Source of the DNA: Candidatus Poribacteria bacterium
GTDB lineage: Bacteria > Poribacteria > WGA-4E > WGA-3G
Length of the DNA: 64,000 bases
Direction of reading: 5' to 3'
Assembly (NCBI GenBank): GCA_028821605.1
Contig: JAPPFM010000044.1
Coordinates: forward strand, 22,680 to 86,679
The notes beneath the pieces were generated by a model. It saw nothing but the letters and a program-made list of their open reading frames with translations, had not been told where the DNA came from and searched no databases. Shown piece by piece: positions 36,381-45,198 of the stretch (position 1 is the stretch's first letter; every line of letters starts with the position of its first letter). Both the position numbers and the translations under genes were made by a program.

Positions 36381-36638
36381 ATGTCCTTTTTGAAAAATAG
36401 GAAGGTTTCAGGTGTTGTCACAATCCTTCTTGTGGTAATATTTGCTGTTGCTTTTTATATGAGTTACATAGTCTCGGGAGCGGAAGCTACCCGTGAATCG
36501 AGAAATCACTGGCACTACCCAGAGCAGGGATGGGGGGGGATAGGGCACGCAGTGTACCATAAAGGCGTTTCGAGTGGTTGTAATGCCGATCATTCTGGAA
36601 TGAACATTTGTAACTGCTATTCGCCATGTAACTGTTAG
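36381..36638 (+). CDS. Small membrane protein with Cys-rich C-terminus
   Basis: An 85-residue protein. The ATG at 36381 has ATAAGGAG upstream, which decides against the longer frame. An N-terminal membrane helix (about residues 12-31) is followed by an aromatic, His-rich segment (RNHWHYPEQGWGGIGHAVYH) and a Cys-rich end (CNADHSGMNICNCYSPCNC) with five cysteines in about 19 residues. This suggests metal binding or disulfide cross-linking outside the membrane, or a modified-peptide precursor. No homologue is recognised. Confidence 0.72.
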   Translation: MSFLKNRKVSGVVTILLVVIFAVAFYMSYIVSGAEATRESRNHWHYPEQGWGGIGHAVYHKGVSSGCNADHSGMNICNCYSPCNC

Positions 36639-36722
36639 TATTTTTCTCAAAAAATATTACACCTTCGCGGTCACACTTCTGGTGACTGTGAAGGTGAAAT
36701 ATGCACAGGAGGTCTTTACACA

Positions 36723-37748
36723 ATGAATTCTCAGAAAGAAATTTCTCCCCGTACTACCGTGATAGTTGGTATTTTGATTGTGTTGCTGAGTGTCAGCCTC
36801 TATTTATACATACGGCATGATACACAGAAGTTTGTGGCAAGTTTGCAAGGAGTACCAACTACACAACCCATCGATGCATCGCTATCCTCGGTTTCATTTA
36901 CCGAGCCAATTTCTTCCATCTCTGAACCTGAAGATACCTCTTCCACCTCTGAACCTGAAGATACCTCTTTCACCTCTGAACCTGAAGACGTTCAGGAAGA
37001 AAAGGAAGAAAAAAAACAAACCTCAGTAGGTGCCAGCAGCAAGCACGTGGGATGTAACCATGCAGGAAGTCACGCCCATGGATCAGGAAGTCACACCCAT
37101 GCGGACGAAAATACGGAAGATGTACGCAGTAACGAATCAGAACGTTATGGGGGCTTGACAATTGATGATCTAAATGATTTAGCTCTCGAACTGAGTCAAA
37201 CAAATGTCCCGAATTTTGAAGAAAAGTTTGATTTATTAGAAGCGGCACTCATTGATAAATTGGGGCCCAACCCTGATATTCCAAAGTTGATAGCCAAGTC
37301 TAAAATTTTACATGCCGCAGATGACATGGCACTCACACTGGACTATAGTGACGCAGCGGAGATAGATAAATATCTCAACTATGAACCTATAGCAGTCGCT
37401 AAGGAGATACTCAAACTCTCTGCCAGTATATATGGATACGATGAAGAAGTGTTCGCAGCATTCAACGTTGCTATACAGGATAAAGCAAAAGAAATAGAGA
37501 ACATCAAACTCCTCCAAGAGACGCGTCCCCCCCTCATACAATCTGCTATTGATGCGGGTGATCTCTCTCCAGAAGAGGGAGAAGCCGTCATAAAAGACGC
37601 AACCGGATTGAACGTTACTATGCACAAGAGGAAAAACGTATCAACTGTGAATGAGCGTACATCTCCGGTAGAAAACGCAAGGGAGGCAAGAGGGACAACA
37701 TTGCCTAAGAATGTTGACTTAAACACGCCATATTTTTCTGGAGACTAA
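36723..37748 (+). CDS. Membrane-anchored protein with acidic repeats and His-rich segment
   Basis: A 341-residue protein: one N-terminal membrane helix (VIVGILIVLLSVSLYLYI), an acidic linker with three 27-nt repeats (SEPEDTSSTSEPEDTSF, coded at 36921-36990), a His-rich metal-binding-like segment (CNHAGSHAHGSGSHTHADEN), and a helical domain of about 180 residues. Two NxS/T sequons (NVT, NVS) lie near the end. GGAGG precedes the ATG. It is 84 bp downstream of the Cys-rich peptide and probably co-expressed with it. No family is recognised. Confidence 0.75.
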   Translation: MNSQKEISPRTTVIVGILIVLLSVSLYLYIRHDTQKFVASLQGVPTTQPIDASLSSVSFTEPISSISEPEDTSSTSEPEDTSFTSEPEDVQEEKEEKKQTSVGASSKHVGCNHAGSHAHGSGSHTHADENTEDVRSNESERYGGLTIDDLNDLALELSQTNVPNFEEKFDLLEAALIDKLGPNPDIPKLIAKSKILHAADDMALTLDYSDAAEIDKYLNYEPIAVAKEILKLSASIYGYDEEVFAAFNVAIQDKAKEIENIKLLQETRPPLIQSAIDAGDLSPEEGEAVIKDATGLNVTMHKRKNVSTVNERTSPVENAREARGTTLPKNVDLNTPYFSGD

Positions 37749-37801
37749 CTTGGAAAAGACATCTGTTCCGTGTTCCCCGCTTACAGGGGAGAAAAAACGA
37801 T

Positions 37802-37849
37802 GAGAGTCCGCCACACTTTTGAAACTTTTGAACGTGTCAGCGGGCTCTC
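37802..37849 (+). other. Imperfect hairpin between two island genes
   Basis: GAGAGTCCGCCACAC (37802-37816) pairs with GTGTCAGCGGGCTCTC (37834-37849) with two interruptions and a 17-base loop. It lies 53 bp after the His-rich protein gene. It could be a terminator without a T-run, or an RNA processing site. Confidence 0.5.
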
Positions 37850-38000
37850 CGTAATGATAACGCCACTAGAACTGACAACTCTCCCTTTTAAGCAAGTTTA
37901 AACATGTATTGCTAATTCTAAACTTTACTATAAATTGGTAATGAACCGGCTGGGCTTTTCTGAGTTCAACTCACGTTTCGCAAAAGGAGCGAATCCACAG

Positions 38001-39692
38001 ATGAAATGGATACATACATGTTTACTGCTTTGCTTTGCTTTTGGAGTTATTCTTTCCTGTGCGATAGCCCCTCAGGAACAAGTTCCCGAAACCCGCTTTC
38101 TCCGTGCTGACCTGGGAGAGCAAAAAAATATCAGGCTACACGCACTCTACAAGGTGCCGCGCCGCATTCCGTTAGGGCCGAGTATTCCTCTGGGTGTCGC
38201 CGAAGGTTTGGACGCGGAAAAAGTCAGAAAGTCTATTGTGCAAGTGATTGACAGTGAGGGGCCTCAAGGTAGCGGCTTTTTCGTGGCACCTAACAAGATT
38301 GCCACGGCCATTCACGTTGTTACCAGGGCTGATCTTGATACCTTACGCGTGAGAAGCGGAGACACAGATTATGCGATTCAAGGGGTTATCGCTTATGATG
38401 CCCAAAACGACCTCGTTGTCCTTAAGGTATCTGGTGAGGGAGTGCCGCTCGCCCTCGGCAACAGTGAGGCAGTGAGAAGAGGCGATACTGTTTTTTCTGT
38501 GGGATATTCCTTGGATAGATACAATGTTGTGAAGAATAGTGTGGATTCTTTACAGGGGAGCGGCACATGCATTGAGGTGACACCCCATATCGTTCCGGGC
38601 AGCAGCGGTGGACCCATGTTGAATACTGAGGGTGAGGTCATCGGAATGAATGTCGGTGGTTCTGGTTTTTCGGGTTATGCGATTGTATCAAACGCCCTGA
38701 AAATATTACTCGTCGGGTCAGGAACACCGGAATCTGTCGGCCAGTGGGAACAGAGGGGCTCTGTGCGTGCCTATGTTGTCCTTGGTGAAGCACACAAGGC
38801 ATTCTCTGCAGGAGACTATGCCAACGCAATAGCAACATTCAATAAAGGCATAGCGTTAAACCCTACGTATAGTCGGACGTACGTTGGGATAGTCCCGACA
38901 TACTACAATCGCGGGTATGCGAAGACGTACCTTGGGCATACGGATTTTTCCAGTGGGAACATGGCGGCAGCGCGTCGCTCTTATGAGCAAGCCATAGAAG
39001 ACCTTGATAAAGCTCTCACCCACAACCCTGCGAATATTGCTGTGTATGCCAATCGCGGGTATGCGAAGATGTACCTTGGGCATACGGATTTTTCCAGTGG
39101 GAACATGGCGGCAGCGCGTCGCTCCTATGTGCAAGCCACAGAAGACCTTGATAAAGCTCTCACCCACAACCAAACGTATCCGCCTATATACACGAATCGC
39201 GGGGTAACAAAAGTCTGCTTAGGTCTCTCTCACGCCAGCCAAGGGCGTGCAGCGACAGCACTCGGATACTATTCTGGCGCGATTGAGGACTTTAATAAAG
39301 CTCTCAGCCTCGCTCCAGCAGATGCCTATACCTACGGGTATACCTACGGGGCTCGTGGATATGCCAGAATATGCTTAGGCTATCTTGAATCGGGTAGAGG
39401 AAACACAGGCGCAGCCGAAACCTTATACAAAGCAGCGATAACCGATGTTAATTCAGCACTTCGATTAAATACGGAGAATCCTTACTATTATCATACGCGC
39501 GGCGTTGCGAAAGCAACTCTTAATGATTACAGCGGAGCAGTTAACGATTTCAATAAGACTCTCAGTCTCAAATCGGATTTCGCCAGAGCCTATTATAATC
39601 GAGCACTTGCGAAGGCTGGACTTGGACAACTGAATGCAGCGAAGGTAGATTTTGAAAAAGCGAGGAAACTCGGTTTGGATGTGGATCAATAA
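38001..39692 (+). CDS. Lipoprotein trypsin-like protease fused to TPR repeats
   Basis: A 563-residue protein from the ATG at 38001, which has AAAGGAG and a lipobox (VILSC) about 18 residues on. The S1C-like protease domain has His in TAIHVV, Asp in AQNDLVVLKV and Ser in VPGSSGGPML, so the triad is complete. At least five TPR units follow the protease. Two of these, at 38907-39050 and 39051-39194, are 144-nt near-identical tandem copies (NRGYAK-YLGHTDFSSGNM). It is probably periplasmic; the target is unknown. Confidence 0.88.
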   Translation: MKWIHTCLLLCFAFGVILSCAIAPQEQVPETRFLRADLGEQKNIRLHALYKVPRRIPLGPSIPLGVAEGLDAEKVRKSIVQVIDSEGPQGSGFFVAPNKIATAIHVVTRADLDTLRVRSGDTDYAIQGVIAYDAQNDLVVLKVSGEGVPLALGNSEAVRRGDTVFSVGYSLDRYNVVKNSVDSLQGSGTCIEVTPHIVPGSSGGPMLNTEGEVIGMNVGGSGFSGYAIVSNALKILLVGSGTPESVGQWEQRGSVRAYVVLGEAHKAFSAGDYANAIATFNKGIALNPTYSRTYVGIVPTYYNRGYAKTYLGHTDFSSGNMAAARRSYEQAIEDLDKALTHNPANIAVYANRGYAKMYLGHTDFSSGNMAAARRSYVQATEDLDKALTHNQTYPPIYTNRGVTKVCLGLSHASQGRAATALGYYSGAIEDFNKALSLAPADAYTYGYTYGARGYARICLGYLESGRGNTGAAETLYKAAITDVNSALRLNTENPYYYHTRGVAKATLNDYSGAVNDFNKTLSLKSDFARAYYNRALAKAGLGQLNAAKVDFEKARKLGLDVDQ

Positions 39693-42090
39693 ATCTGGGG
39701 CTTGCCAACAGAAAACGTTCTACGCCACTCCCTGGCATCTAAATATTCTGATCTTTGTCTTCGGGAGCATCCTACTGCTCGCTTTCTGGGTGCGTATACA
39801 AGGGACAAGCAGGATTCCCGACGGACAGTTTACAGGATATGATGCCTATCTCTACTATTGGCAGGCACACATCATATCAGAACATGGACACCTCCCTGCC
39901 CGCGACATGCACCGATGGTTACCCCTTGGTAGAGATTTAGGGCAAACTCTAAATCTCTATTCTTATTTTCTTGCCTACCTCCACAAAGTAATCGTCCTAT
40001 GCTTCCCAGAAGTGTCGCTTTATCATGTCTCTCTTTACGCTCCACCTCTCTGTTTTCTCATAGCCCTTGGTTCCCTCTGCCTTTTCCTGTATTACACGAA
40101 TGGGCTTCTCTTTTCTGGCATTGTCGGTGTGCTGTTAGCAACTCTTCCGGGTGCTATCGGACGCAGTTCTGCCGGTTTTGGAGATAGGGATTCCTGGTGC
40201 TTTCTGCTTGCGGTCCTTGCTACGACTACCTATCTCAGGTCTTTACAATCTCAACACCGTCAGGAGCGAATTTTTTGGACCCTTGCCAGTGGTAGCGTCG
40301 TTTTTCTGGGTGGCCTTAGCTGGGAGGCTTTCGGGCTTTTTGTTGCTATAATCCTCGCCGTGGAACTATGGAAATTCTGCTCCACTGAGAGGGAACAACA
40401 TCTAAAAGAATACGCTCTATGGACATTTCTGTTTGTGCCCGGACTCTATCTTGTAAGCCCCGCCTATCGGGATGGTTATGGATTTGCTACCCATGTCGCA
40501 GCTTTGATGGTCTTCTCACCGCTCGTTGTTTTTGTACTTCGTAGTGTCAGGCACCTACTCCTTGGTTTTTCAGAGCACTTCCGGAGGTATGCCCGGCAAC
40601 TTGCATGGCTCTTGACGCTCAGCGGGATCGCGATAGGTGTTTGCTACATTGTTATGAACTTTGATAACCTAGCCCTTACCGCCTATCCGCTTCGCGAAAA
40701 TCGCCTGATGCGGAGCCTTGAAGAACTCACTAATCCACAGTTGAGCTATTGGAGGATACGCTATGGGAGTGTCTTCATCTTAGGTAGCCTGGGATTCATT
40801 ATTGAAAGTCTCCGTGTATGGAAATGGAAAGCTATTCCTTTGAGTACTGCCCTCACACTCTTTTTTTTAACAACTTTCTTTCGCTTTCCTATCAGTAGGT
40901 GGATAGGCACGGATATGTGCAATATACTCTTTTTCACTTCGCTGATACTCATTCCGCTTGGCCTCGGTATAGCGAGCCTGCGGAAAGAAGAGACTAAAAA
41001 CGAACTTGTAACGCTCACGGCTATCGTGTGGACACTCCTATGGGTAGGCCTCGCGCGCGAAGGAAAACGATATGATTTTTTTGTTAGCGTGCCGCTCGCT
41101 TTGGGCACTGCATCACTTTTGTATTGGACTTCTACCTATCTAAAGCAAAAAATGATGGCAGTCAAGGAAATTAGTCCTTATGTCAGAAACAGGTGGGTAC
41201 CTGCCTGTATTACGATCACTTTGTTTGTTCCCATCCTGTTTTGGCCTGCATTTGGTGGCCACGCAACACACGCTATCAAAAATGCCAATCAAGTGCGAGA
41301 ACCTGTACCCGGACAAGGGGAGATCGCAGCTACACTTCAGTGGATGAACGCCACACTTTCACAAAGTAGCATTATCGCAGCCAACTGGGAGCATGGCAGC
41401 CAACTCAACGTTCTTGGCGGTGTTAAAACCATTATAGATCAAGATCATTACTTCCCTCACTGGATATACCTCTACTACCGACACGTCTTCTGTGCACAAT
41501 CCGAACGAGAGGCACTCTCTTTTCTGAAGACCCATGGGGCAACACATCTGATGTTGACACAGAAAGAGATAATCACGTTTTCTGGGAGTCATTCTTTCAT
41601 CGGTAGCGATATAAATGCTGATCGACATTTTCGACTCTTTAAGTTGCAACGGGATAGAATAAACTCCACTGAAACACACTATCAAATGATACCGTACCGG
41701 GGTACGCCTTTGGATTTTGTTGAGATCGCTGTTCTCTCTCCAACAAGAAGATCCGTGACTGTCCATCTCAAAACACAAGAACCGGTGTTTAAAAATATAA
41801 TATGGAGTGCAAATAAACCAGCCGCTATCGGACTTGGAGATAGTGGCGTGATTCTCTATTTTGACTTTGAAGGCAAGCCGTATCTCGGTTATTACATCCC
41901 TCCATTAGGTTGGAATAGTTTCGCTGTTAAACTGTTCATACGAAACGAACAGAGTGCCTCTTTTGTTCCTGTTTATCCTGTGAATGAAGATGATATTGTC
42001 AAAACCCAAGTATGGGAGATTCACTATCCGCCCAATATCAAAACAGATATGAAGTTTCTTGAGACTGAAGCCGGAGCGACATTGCGATGA
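39679..42090 (+). CDS. STT3/AglB-like oligosaccharyltransferase
   Basis: An 803-residue protein with a dozen or so membrane helices and a C-terminal soluble domain. Features of STT3/AglB/PglB are a first-loop acidic motif near GYDAYLYYWQAHIISEHG, the SAGFGDRDSWCFLL segment, and NWEHGSQLNVLGG at the position of WWDYG. The start is ambiguous (ATG 39679 or TTG 39652); it overlaps the protease gene. The stop overlaps the next gene (ATGA). The enzyme would transfer a lipid-linked glycan to Asn in NxS/T. The divergent WWDYG motif makes activity uncertain. Confidence 0.78.
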   Translation: MWINKSGACQQKTFYATPWHLNILIFVFGSILLLAFWVRIQGTSRIPDGQFTGYDAYLYYWQAHIISEHGHLPARDMHRWLPLGRDLGQTLNLYSYFLAYLHKVIVLCFPEVSLYHVSLYAPPLCFLIALGSLCLFLYYTNGLLFSGIVGVLLATLPGAIGRSSAGFGDRDSWCFLLAVLATTTYLRSLQSQHRQERIFWTLASGSVVFLGGLSWEAFGLFVAIILAVELWKFCSTEREQHLKEYALWTFLFVPGLYLVSPAYRDGYGFATHVAALMVFSPLVVFVLRSVRHLLLGFSEHFRRYARQLAWLLTLSGIAIGVCYIVMNFDNLALTAYPLRENRLMRSLEELTNPQLSYWRIRYGSVFILGSLGFIIESLRVWKWKAIPLSTALTLFFLTTFFRFPISRWIGTDMCNILFFTSLILIPLGLGIASLRKEETKNELVTLTAIVWTLLWVGLAREGKRYDFFVSVPLALGTASLLYWTSTYLKQKMMAVKEISPYVRNRWVPACITITLFVPILFWPAFGGHATHAIKNANQVREPVPGQGEIAATLQWMNATLSQSSIIAANWEHGSQLNVLGGVKTIIDQDHYFPHWIYLYYRHVFCAQSEREALSFLKTHGATHLMLTQKEIITFSGSHSFIGSDINADRHFRLFKLQRDRINSTETHYQMIPYRGTPLDFVEIAVLSPTRRSVTVHLKTQEPVFKNIIWSANKPAAIGLGDSGVILYFDFEGKPYLGYYIPPLGWNSFAVKLFIRNEQSASFVPVYPVNEDDIVKTQVWEIHYPPNIKTDMKFLETEAGATLR

Positions 42091-42768
42091 AAAGTAAGAA
42101 CGTTCTCGTCTCAATCGTGATGCCATATCTCAACGAACAAGAAACTCTCGGTCCCTGTATCAAGAAGGCACAATACACCTTGGAGACAATTGGAATTCAG
42201 GATGAGGCAGTTGTTGCAGATAACAGATCAACTGACGATTCTACTAAGATAGCAAAACGCCTCGGGACATATGTCAGGTATCAACCACTACCCGGGCCGG
42301 TTCTGCTGCTTCACAGGGACACTACATCATCATGGGAGACTTTGACGATACTTATGATTTCACAGACCTTGAGAGGTTCATTACATCCACTTCGTGATGG
42401 ATATGATCTGGTAATAGGAAACCGGTTCAGTGGTAAAATGCAATCCGATGCAATGCCTTGGGCAAACCGATACATTGGAAACCTGACCCTATCAGGACTC
42501 CCACGTTTCCTCTTCAGAATACATATCGCCGATTCGCATTGCGGTATGCGCTCCTTCACGGCAGAAGCATACACGCGCATGGCGTGGCAAACAATAAACA
42601 TGGAATCCGCGTCTGAAATGGTAGTCAAGGCTGTACAGGAAAATCTAAAAATCTGCGAGATCCCTATTGACTATGCACCGTGCGGGGGAATCAAAACTCA
42701 ACCCAATACAGGATGCTTGGAGACACATCCGCTTCCTATTCAAATATCGACTCACGCGTAAACCATAA
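42087..42768 (+). pseudogene. Frameshifted family 2 glycosyltransferase
   Basis: A GT-A family 2 gene of dolichyl-phosphate mannosyltransferase type: VSIVMPYLNEQETLGPC at the start, DGYDLVIGNRFSG and SHCGMRSFTAEAYTRM later. Around 42295 the frame shifts; the missing piece, GHYIIMGDFDDTYDF with the catalytic DxD-like motif, is read in another frame up to about 42378. A third shift in a run of five Gs (42684-42688) moves the end, WRHIRFLFKYRLTRKP, out of frame, with TAA at 42766. The gene is therefore broken or the assembly has errors. Confidence 0.82.
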
Positions 42769-42791
42769 TCCACGGAAAGGAACACGCGGCT

Positions 42792-43373
42792 TTGTTTGAT
42801 ACCGATGAAAAACAACTTATCACGCGCACCCAACACGGCGACACCGAAGCGTTTACCCCACTTGTCACTACATACCAGTCCCGCCTCTATACGCACATTT
42901 TGGGACGCATCAAAGATACCGAAACCGCAAAGGACTTGACACAAGAGACCTGGATAAAAGCGTTCCATGCCATCAACACCTTCCGTGCAGACGCTTCATT
43001 TTACAGCTGGCTCTACCGCATCGCTGAAAATGTCTGTATTGACTACTACCGAAAACAGAAAGTAGCACACACCATTGAACCCATTCACGACATCGACGAG
43101 TGCCGCATCACAGACACACACCCCTGCCCAAGCCAAGACATCGCGCGTCAGGAACTCCGACAGCAACTTCAGAAGGCGGTCAAGCACCTGACCCCGACAC
43201 GCAAACGCGTCTTTCTCCTATACTATATTCATGAAATGCCTATCAAAACCATCGCAACCCGTATGAAACGTTCCGAAGGCACCATCAAAACACACCTCCG
43301 CAATGCACGCCTTCAACTCCGAGAACGCCTCACGCCTTACCTGAAAAATCAACACATTCCATGGCTCGCATGA
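42792..43373 (+). CDS. ECF-type RNA polymerase sigma factor
   Basis: A 193-residue sigma-70 factor of group 4. Region 2 has AKDLTQETWIKAFHAINTF and SFYSWLYRIAENVCIDYYRK; region 4 has LTPTRKRVFLLYYIHEMPIKTIATRM and SEGTIKTHLRNARLQLRERL. The start is TTG at 42792 with GGAAAGGA upstream. It is the last gene of the island and follows the broken glycosyltransferase by 24 bases. No anti-sigma gene is adjacent. Confidence 0.92.
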   Translation: MFDTDEKQLITRTQHGDTEAFTPLVTTYQSRLYTHILGRIKDTETAKDLTQETWIKAFHAINTFRADASFYSWLYRIAENVCIDYYRKQKVAHTIEPIHDIDECRITDTHPCPSQDIARQELRQQLQKAVKHLTPTRKRVFLLYYIHEMPIKTIATRMKRSEGTIKTHLRNARLQLRERLTPYLKNQHIPWLA

Positions 43374-43399
43374 ACTTTCACAGAGAAAGCACTGGGGGA

Positions 43400-43585
43400 T
43401 GTAAATATTTTGTCGAAAGCATGGGTTCAAAAGGGGAAGACTGGAAGATCGGAAGACGGGTTCATTCCTAATGCATCCCTCCATCCTCTGAACCCGGATT
43501 GATAAGATTCGCAGATGGATAGGATCATACGGTAAAATCTACAATGATTTGGACATTGCGAGGGGGCGAGGATACAATCCTCGCC
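43400..43585. repeat. Right border repeats of the island and a perfect hairpin
   Basis: TGTAAATATTTTGTC (43400-43414) and GGAAGACTGGAAGATCGGAAG (43435-43455; one base different from 35620) repeat the left border. GGCGAGGAT-ACA-ATCCTCGCC (43565-43585) is a perfect 9-bp inverted repeat. No gene lies in 43374-43636. Confidence 0.7.
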
Positions 43586-43636
43586 AGCAATAAAGTGGGA
43601 ATCAAATCCTGCTCTGTCTATATGTTTTTTGTCTTC

Positions 43637-44875
43637 TCAATCAACAGTGAACTGGATTGTATCGAAACGACGTGCTACTTTTGCGACCTTCGGTTTGAGT
43701 TCTTCAGGGGTCCCACCAGAGAGTGCTGTGACAATACACTCGGCGATGTCCGGTGCATCCGCGGGTGTCATGCCCCATCGGGTGACTTCTTGAACGCCCA
43801 TGCGTAATCCAGATGTTCCGACTTCCGATGCCAATCCCGCTGCGCCTGCAATAATATGGCACGCCTCCAGATGGTTTGCGAGTGCACTGCCTTCTCCATA
43901 CTTATCTACAATCAGTATCAAGGTGTGCGATTCCGTGAAGTCGAGGTCAGCACCGAGCATTGGAACCCCGCGTTCTGCTAACGCTTGACCGAGTGCTTTT
44001 GCGTTGGCAACAATCGCATCCGCTTGTGCCTCACCGCATTCCATCCACTCTATAAACGTTCCAGCCAACGCCGGCAATCGGTTTAGATGATGATTGCTCA
44101 TCAGCAACGGATAGACACCCTGCGCAACCCGCTCAGCAATGGATGCATCGTTGGTTAGAACCATTCCACCCTGTGGTCCGGCAAGTGTCTTATGCGTGCT
44201 GGAGATGATGACATCCGCGCCTTCGTCAAAGGGCGATTGAAACCGTCTACCGGCGATGAGCCCAATGACGTGTGAGGCATCGTAGATGAGATAGGCATCT
44301 GGGTTCGCTTGGCGCATCGCCTGTTTCAACTCCCGTACAGGTTGCGGAAAGAGAAACACACCGGAGCCGATATTGATGATGCTGGGTTTGTGTTTTGCAA
44401 CCAGTGCAAGCGTTGCATCGAGGTCGATGTTTGAACGCCGTCCGTCCCACGGAATAGGAATCGACTCTAATTCTATCTTGAGGGGTGAAGAGAGGAGTTT
44501 TTGGGCATAATGGTGTCCGTTATGAACCTCTAAGGCTGTATCGCCCGGCTTTGCTAACGCAAACGTTGTTGCAATCCCTGCGATGTTCCCTGACAGTGGG
44601 CGGAAATCGACATGTGCTGCGCCGAAAAGTTCCTTTGCTAACGCCTGTGTGTACGCCTCTATTTCGGCAATATAGCGGTTGCCCTTGTAATTCCGTTGGT
44701 AAAGGTCAACGCCAGAATAATTCCCATACCGTCGCGCCAACCGTTCGTCAAAAAGCTCCTCTACCAACGGCGAAGGTGTGTTCTCCGAAGCGATGAGATT
44801 GAGACAGGTGTCCCGATACGTTTGATGTTTATCGAGAAGTGAAGTGAGTTTTTGAACCTTTGCGTTATGCGTCAT
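43637..44875 (-). CDS. Serine hydroxymethyltransferase-like PLP enzyme
   Basis: A 412-residue PLP enzyme of the SHMT family. It has LNLIASENTPSPLVEE near the start, the PLP lysine in ISSTHKTLAGPQGG and SGLRMGVQEVTRWG near the end. The segment RYGNYSGVDLYQRNYKGNRY replaces the canonical YAEGYPGKRYYGG, and VDFRPLSGNIAGIA stands at the usual NVQPLSGSQAN site. It therefore may be a divergent GlyA or an SHMT-like aldolase. It is divergent from the enolase-superfamily gene, with which it may share a pathway. Confidence 0.82.
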   Translation of the reverse strand: MTHNAKVQKLTSLLDKHQTYRDTCLNLIASENTPSPLVEELFDERLARRYGNYSGVDLYQRNYKGNRYIAEIEAYTQALAKELFGAAHVDFRPLSGNIAGIATTFALAKPGDTALEVHNGHHYAQKLLSSPLKIELESIPIPWDGRRSNIDLDATLALVAKHKPSIINIGSGVFLFPQPVRELKQAMRQANPDAYLIYDASHVIGLIAGRRFQSPFDEGADVIISSTHKTLAGPQGGMVLTNDASIAERVAQGVYPLLMSNHHLNRLPALAGTFIEWMECGEAQADAIVANAKALGQALAERGVPMLGADLDFTESHTLILIVDKYGEGSALANHLEACHIIAGAAGLASEVGTSGLRMGVQEVTRWGMTPADAPDIAECIVTALSGGTPEELKPKVAKVARRFDTIQFTVD

Positions 44876-45198
44876 TGAAAGAAACCTCCGTTTCGTTGTA
44901 GCGCAAGGGGCAGAGAAATTGCTTGACGTGCTGCGGGAAATCGGTTACGATGATTTTTTAACTTTACCTTGCGGATTGGTCAGTCAGATTTCAAGATTGA
45001 TGTGCCTCTCCATTGATTCACCTGCGCCGTTGTTGCAGGTTCCCGTCTTGGTGATAGAATTAAAGATAATACAAAACCCGTAGCCCGTAATGGAATGGAG
45101 GGGTTTTTGCATGGGCGTTTCTTTAGATTTAAGAAATGCACGTCTACGATTCAAATTCACGTCGTTTCTCCGCAAGGAATAATTAAAAAGAGGAAACT
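44876..45198. promoter_or_regulatory. Divergent spacer with leader elements on both strands
   Basis: A 323-bp gap. On the plus strand box A (GTAGCCCGTAATGGAATGGAG, 45080-45100) and box B (CCGCAAGGAATAATTAAAAAG, 45170-45190) precede the enolase-like gene. On the minus strand a box B (CCGCAAGGTAAAGTTAAAAA, 44955-44974) with a degraded box A (near 45005) lies in the leader of the SHMT-like gene. Confidence 0.6.

Noticed and set aside
43544..43807. An 87-codon plus-strand frame at the right island border.
   Set aside because: It overlaps the SHMT-like gene end and the hairpin repeat, with no ribosome binding site.
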